From: Leptospira dzoumogneensis
GTDB lineage: Bacteria > Spirochaetota > Leptospiria > Leptospirales > Leptospiraceae
Reading direction: 5' to 3'
Length of the DNA stretch: 64,000 nt
Assembly (NCBI RefSeq): GCF_004770895.1
Contig: NZ_RQHS01000019.1
Span: 186,001-250,000 of the forward strand
A program made the translations under genes and the position numbers. Within the stretch, counting starts at the first letter, position 1. Each line of letters starts with the position of its first letter. Of the stretch, positions 60,357-64,000 are shown piece after piece. The notes under the pieces are model-generated. The model ran no database searches, was not told the origin of the DNA, and saw only the letters and a program-made list of their open reading frames with translations.

Positions 60357-60758
60357 CTATAAATTCTGGATCCTAAGTGAGTCCATTTTTGCAAACCGAT
60401 CTAAAATTTTATCCCGGGTAATCAAATCCAGATCATTTGCCTTTGCAGTGGCAAGGATCATTCTGTCGGCAGGATCTCTGTGCATATCCGTCGGCAGTTT
60501 GATAAGTTCCTTTGCGACTTCAGGAGAACAATCTATGATCTGAACTAAAGAAGGTCTAGTCGCTAAGTCTAACCATTCGAAAATCGGAAGGTTCAATGAT
60601 ATTCTATCCAATTGGAAAAGAAGAGATAATTCCCATAAAGACACCGCAGCAATAGCAGGAGGTTCGGACAAGCAATCGAGTATTTGCCTCTCTGCAGGTT
60701 TCAATTGATCCGAACCGGAGACCCACCAGATCCAGATATGTGTGTCTAATAGAACCAT
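60357..60758 (-). CDS. vapC: VapC-type PIN-domain toxin
   Basis: A 133-residue ribonuclease of a type II toxin-antitoxin pair. The acidic metal-binding residues are in order: LLDTHIW, SLWELS, DPADRMILATA and LITRDK. The ATG at 60758 fits the usual MVLLDTHIWIWW start; a TTG at 60767 would overlap the antitoxin. The antitoxin gene ends just upstream, as is usual for these operons. Targets are usually tRNA or rRNA; not known here. Confidence 0.88.
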   Translation of the reverse strand: MVLLDTHIWIWWVSGSDQLKPAERQILDCLSEPPAIAAVSLWELSLLFQLDRISLNLPIFEWLDLATRPSLVQIIDCSPEVAKELIKLPTDMHRDPADRMILATAKANDLDLITRDKILDRFAKMDSLRIQNL

Positions 60759-60763
60759 CCAAT

Positions 60764-60982
60764 TCAATCCTTGAAAATCGGAAGGGTAATATCAGACAAT
60801 TCAGTAACTGAACCTTTGAGTTGGTTTAGGATACGCATCTTTTCAGATTTGGTTGGAATAGAAAGTACGTTAGATCCTTTTTTAAGGTCCTCGTTGCTTT
60901 GGGCAGGTTGTTTTACTTTTGGCATTCGATTTGTTTGTGCTAAATTTTTGGATTTTTGTTTCGTCGCAGATTTTATATTCAT
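60764..60982 (-). CDS. Probable antitoxin of the VapBC-type pair
   Basis: A 72-residue protein directly upstream of the PIN toxin. The N-terminal half is very basic and polar (Lys, Gln, Asn, Thr), the C-terminal half (NQLKGSVTELSDITLPIFKD) looks like the toxin-binding tail. A Phd, AbrB or ribbon-helix-helix DNA-binding fold is not obvious. The assignment rests on position and size. Confidence 0.6.
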   Translation of the reverse strand: MNIKSATKQKSKNLAQTNRMPKVKQPAQSNEDLKKGSNVLSIPTKSEKMRILNQLKGSVTELSDITLPIFKD

Positions 60983-61067
60983 GCCCGAAGCTTACTATCT
61001 TTTAGCCTCAAAGCAAGAAAAATTATATTCAATAAATGGAATATTGATTCCAAGTGCGGAATCTTTA

Positions 61068-63905
61068 TTACTCAGATCCAGGAAGATATGCTTGGAAAAG
61101 TTCGAATCTATGATGAATCTCTTTTCCAACTTTTACCTTTCTTAACTCTACTTCAAAATCCTCTTTTACTTTTTGGATCTCGTTTTTAGTTCGATTCATT
61201 GCGGATTTTTTTTCGGGTCTTCCTTCCCATTTGAAAGCAGCCTCTTGCCTCATTAGTTTTTCTTCTAATTGGCGAAGAGTGTTTTGGTTGCTGTTTCGGA
61301 TCTTATACTCTTCTTTTTGGAATAGATCCTTAGTTTGTTCGTATAATTCTTTTTTTCTATCTTCTAATGTAAATTCCAAGGTCTCACATGCGATCACGAA
61401 ATATTTTTCGGTATCATCGGGCAGTTCGGTCTCGGAAGATCTGAATCGATTCTCTCTGACTGTTTCCGGAAGATTTTCCAATACTTTGGAACTTCCGCTT
61501 CGTCGGTTTACCTCCACAACGAACAATTCTTTTCTGTCCAAAGAAAATTTGAATTCTACTATAAATACGAAGTATAAGAAGTTGCCGGAAGTTCTATAAA
61601 ATCCGATCTTCCAGCCGGATCTATCTTTTAGGAAAGATTGGACTGCTTCTTCGATCAAAGGATGGCCGAATGCCAAAAATTCCAATCCATCGTCTGCCAA
61701 AGCAAGTTCCGAATTGAATGTGGCCTTCTTCCCTTTGTAATTTGTACCATCCAATTCATAGACCTGAGGTTTTAAGGTTTTAAGTTTAAAGTTCAGTCGA
61801 TCCGAATATTTTTTAGCATAACGAACAAAAAAGGTCTCCAAGTGTTGGTTGGTAAAAGATCTTTCCTGTAGAGTGGTTTTATAATAATCTTCTAAATTAA
61901 AATCCAATAGTTTAGGAGTGACCAAAGAGCCCAGCTTTTCGAAACCCTTTTTGGCAATCTTAATCCTTTGATCGATTTCCTCTTCTACTTCTTTTAACTT
62001 TTTGTTTCCTGTAACAAATCTCATGAAGCTGGAATGAAAATCTAATTCGTCTTCGATTGCTCCAAGTAATTCGTCGGAACCTCCGATAGATTCCTCAAAA
62101 AGCCTGATCTTATTGGATAGAACTTCTAAAATTCTCTCTGCAACCGTGTCCTTAGAAGCGAAGTTAAAGATAAATACGTTATCCTTTTGCCCGAATCTAT
62201 GGATCCTTCCGATCCTTTGTTCGATCTTTAAAGGACTCCAAGGTAAGTCGTAATTAAATAGGACGTTTGCAAACTGAAGGTTACGTCCTTCTCCGCCCGC
62301 TTCCGTGCAGATCAAAATTTCAGAGGTTGTTTTGAATTCAGAGATTGCTTCTTCTTTTGCATCCGCGCTCAAAGATCCGTGAAACAAAGTGACTTTGTAT
62401 TCGGATAAGGTAGAAGCCAAGAAGTCCTGGGTACTTCTGAACTGAGTGAATATTATAAATTTAGGATGTCCTTCTTTTTTGAGCTTTGCAATCGTCTCTT
62501 TTAGTTTCTGGCTTTTACGATCTTCTTTGATCTTCTTGCCTAAAAGAATGAGCCTGTTTAAGGATAATAATTCTCTTCTCAGATTTGCAAGATCGGAAGG
62601 AGCGGATTCATCCAGATCGGAAACGAAGTCTTCGACTCCTTCCGTTTCGTCCAGGTCCCATTCTTCTAATTTATTGCCGACTGCCTGCAAACGATGGAGT
62701 CGATTTTCCAACATGAACTTACGTTTGGACAACGCGGAAAGAAGCGCGAATACGGAAGAATCCAATAATTTTTGGAATACGATCATCACAAATCCGATTG
62801 CCCTGTTTTGGGTCCTCATCGCTAGATTATATTCTCTGCGAACATACTCTGTCGTCTCGTTGTAGAACTGTCTTTCTACATCGGATAATTCTATCTTTAC
62901 GGTTTTGGCGAATCTTTTGGTGAATCCGCCTACTTCTACTTTTCTTCTTCTTAAAAGGACCTTGGAGATCTTCTCTTTTAAGCCGCTCTTATTTCCGAGA
63001 ACATAATCGTTTATAAAAGTATGATATGGTCCGAGCAGATTCGGGTCCACTAAATGGACCAAATAATACAGTTCTTCTAATTTTCCTCTGAAAGGTGTTG
63101 CGGTAAGAAGAAGTAGACATTCACATTTTTTGGCGATCTTCTCCGCGAATAAATAAGCTCTAGTAACTTTATGATAATCCCTTCTTAAACGATGTGCCTC
63201 GTCGAAAACTACGATGTCCCATTTTGTTTTTAAGATCTCTTCTGCGTATTTAGGATTTTTAATAAAGTCTACGGAAGTGATTACATGTTTGAAATTTTTC
63301 CAGTTTTTCTCACCGGTTGCTAAGAAGTTCTTCCTTTTAACGATCTCAAAGTCTTCGTTAAATTTATTCTTTAATTCCTGTTTCCATTGGACAAGAAGCG
63401 GAGAAGGCGCCACGACCAAGACCTTTTTGTATCCTCTACGAAAGATCAGCTCTTTCATTACGAGAGCTGCTTCTATCGTTTTACCAAGTCCTACCTCGTC
63501 CGCCAAAATGAATCTAGGCCGGAGAGAATTCACCACCACGAAAGTGGATTCTATCTGATGAGGAAGAAGTCTGGTTCTTGAATTAGATAGCGCGGAAAGT
63601 TTATCGTATGCATGGGTGAGCTTTAACTCGAATGCTTGTAGACTTAGATCCAATAATTCAGGGTCCGCAAAAGATTCAGTGAATGCAGTCGGATAAGATC
63701 CTATAATTTTGAGTCTGTTAGAATTTTCAGAGACGGTTTTTCTGGTATCAGAAGATGGAAAATAGATCTGGAATTTTCCTGAGTCGGAACTTTCTATCCT
63801 TCCAATTCCTAATTCGGGTTCATCCTTGAGATAACAGGAATCCCCTCTGAATCCGCTGGAGGAATCGGATTCGAAATCTAGACTGAGCTGCAAAGTAGAG
63901 TCCAA
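61068..63905 (-). CDS. SNF2-family DEAH helicase (RapA-like)
   Basis: A 945-residue ATPase with the SWI2/SNF2 pattern: [12 protein letters not shown] (Walker A), [14 protein letters not shown] (DEAH), LLTATPFRG, and the C-lobe [26 protein letters not shown] and [11 protein letters not shown]. The N-terminus (1-105) is beta-rich and the C-terminus (about 650-945) ends in a coiled coil. It acts on DNA or DNA-protein complexes. TTG at 63905 has GGGGAG seven bases upstream, better than the TTG at 63911. It stands near the VapBC pair; a repair, transcription-recycling or defence role cannot be told apart. Confidence 0.85.
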   Translation of the reverse strand: MDSTLQLSLDFESDSSSGFRGDSCYLKDEPELGIGRIESSDSGKFQIYFPSSDTRKTVSENSNRLKIIGSYPTAFTESFADPELLDLSLQAFELKLTHAYDKLSALSNSRTRLLPHQIESTFVVVNSLRPRFILADEVGLGKTIEAALVMKELIFRRGYKKVLVVAPSPLLVQWKQELKNKFNEDFEIVKRKNFLATGEKNWKNFKHVITSVDFIKNPKYAEEILKTKWDIVVFDEAHRLRRDYHKVTRAYLFAEKIAKKCECLLLLTATPFRGKLEELYYLVHLVDPNLLGPYHTFINDYVLGNKSGLKEKISKVLLRRRKVEVGGFTKRFAKTVKIELSDVERQFYNETTEYVRREYNLAMRTQNRAIGFVMIVFQKLLDSSVFALLSALSKRKFMLENRLHRLQAVGNKLEEWDLDETEGVEDFVSDLDESAPSDLANLRRELLSLNRLILLGKKIKEDRKSQKLKETIAKLKKEGHPKFIIFTQFRSTQDFLASTLSEYKVTLFHGSLSADAKEEAISEFKTTSEILICTEAGGEGRNLQFANVLFNYDLPWSPLKIEQRIGRIHRFGQKDNVFIFNFASKDTVAERILEVLSNKIRLFEESIGGSDELLGAIEDELDFHSSFMRFVTGNKKLKEVEEEIDQRIKIAKKGFEKLGSLVTPKLLDFNLEDYYKTTLQERSFTNQHLETFFVRYAKKYSDRLNFKLKTLKPQVYELDGTNYKGKKATFNSELALADDGLEFLAFGHPLIEEAVQSFLKDRSGWKIGFYRTSGNFLYFVFIVEFKFSLDRKELFVVEVNRRSGSSKVLENLPETVRENRFRSSETELPDDTEKYFVIACETLEFTLEDRKKELYEQTKDLFQKEEYKIRNSNQNTLRQLEEKLMRQEAAFKWEGRPEKKSAMNRTKNEIQKVKEDFEVELRKVKVGKEIHHRFELFQAYLPGSE

Positions 63906-64000
63906 GATCAAACTCCCCTTTTTTCTCCCCAGATATATTTATGGGTCTGCAGTGAAAGACGAAGATCCGTTCTATTATTTTCTTTGATCCAATTTACAAG

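Overview
The window is a stretch of chromosome that fits the spirochaete genus Leptospira. The evidence is a gene recognisable as the flagellar sheath protein FcpA, a single 5S rRNA gene with no 16S or 23S beside it, several small lipoproteins and secreted proteins of Leptospira style, and the general gene content. Base composition looks like the low 40s in percent GC, judged by eye and not computed. That would suit an intermediate or saprophytic clade better than L. interrogans. No phage, insertion sequence, CRISPR array or tRNA gene was found; nearly everything is ordinary chromosome with short operons on both strands.

Layout. 1-5.1 kb: a neutral ceramidase cut by the window edge, a thiolase, and a convergent SDR/flavin oxidoreductase pair. 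5.3-9.9 kb: O6-alkylguanine repair protein, dihydroorotase-type enzyme, and a two-gene membrane module (HAMP-TPR protein plus an anchored Lcl-type protein). 10-14.8 kb: homoserine dehydrogenase, a small protein and a STAS protein; then separate coaC and coaB and a CorC/HlyC-type protein. 15-18.7 kb: an exported TPR protein with a CHAT-like, apparently inactive end, then gpsA. 18.8-23.8 kb: a rightward cluster of an unknown protein, a phosphoesterase, a nucleotidyltransferase-like protein, a membrane zinc ribbon and recG. 23.8-29.9 kb: lipoprotein, M15 peptidase, lpxA, Hpt protein, DAHP synthase, and the panB-folK-DnaC-like operon.

29.9-31.6 kb holds fcpA behind a leader of four hairpins, the last shaped like an intrinsic terminator. 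Convergent with it is a coiled-coil membrane protein whose stop codon lies beyond the shared terminator. 31.9-41.2 kb: a Baeyer-Villiger-type monooxygenase, tlyA-ispA-quinone reductase operon, dienelactone hydrolase, RlmL-like methylase, a second neutral ceramidase, and a DUF4442 protein. 41.4-45.8 kb: the glycine cleavage operon gcvT-gcvH-gcvP. 45.9-48.8 kb: a secreted Lys/Asp/Ser repeat protein, a micro-ORF candidate with its own terminator, the 5S rRNA gene, and the operon bfd-like/ribD-like/mtgA. 49-57.7 kb: UMF1-type transporter, lipoproteins, a DUF3052 protein with a histone-H1-like tail, an ATP-grasp-like protein, a COX subunit IV protein, a tandem hemerythrin and a gamma carbonic anhydrase. 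57.7-63.9 kb: pheT, a VapBC-type pair and a SNF2-family helicase.

Most genes serve core metabolism and the cell envelope. The observations most worth a second look are the structured RNA in front of fcpA, the gene at 31122-31625 that may make non-stop mRNA, the Tyr/Gly-rich micro-ORF near 5S, the degenerate TPR-CHAT protein, the HAMP-TPR/Lcl pair and the two ceramidase paralogues with different nucleophile residues. No complete, clearly new defence or biosynthetic system can be demonstrated here.
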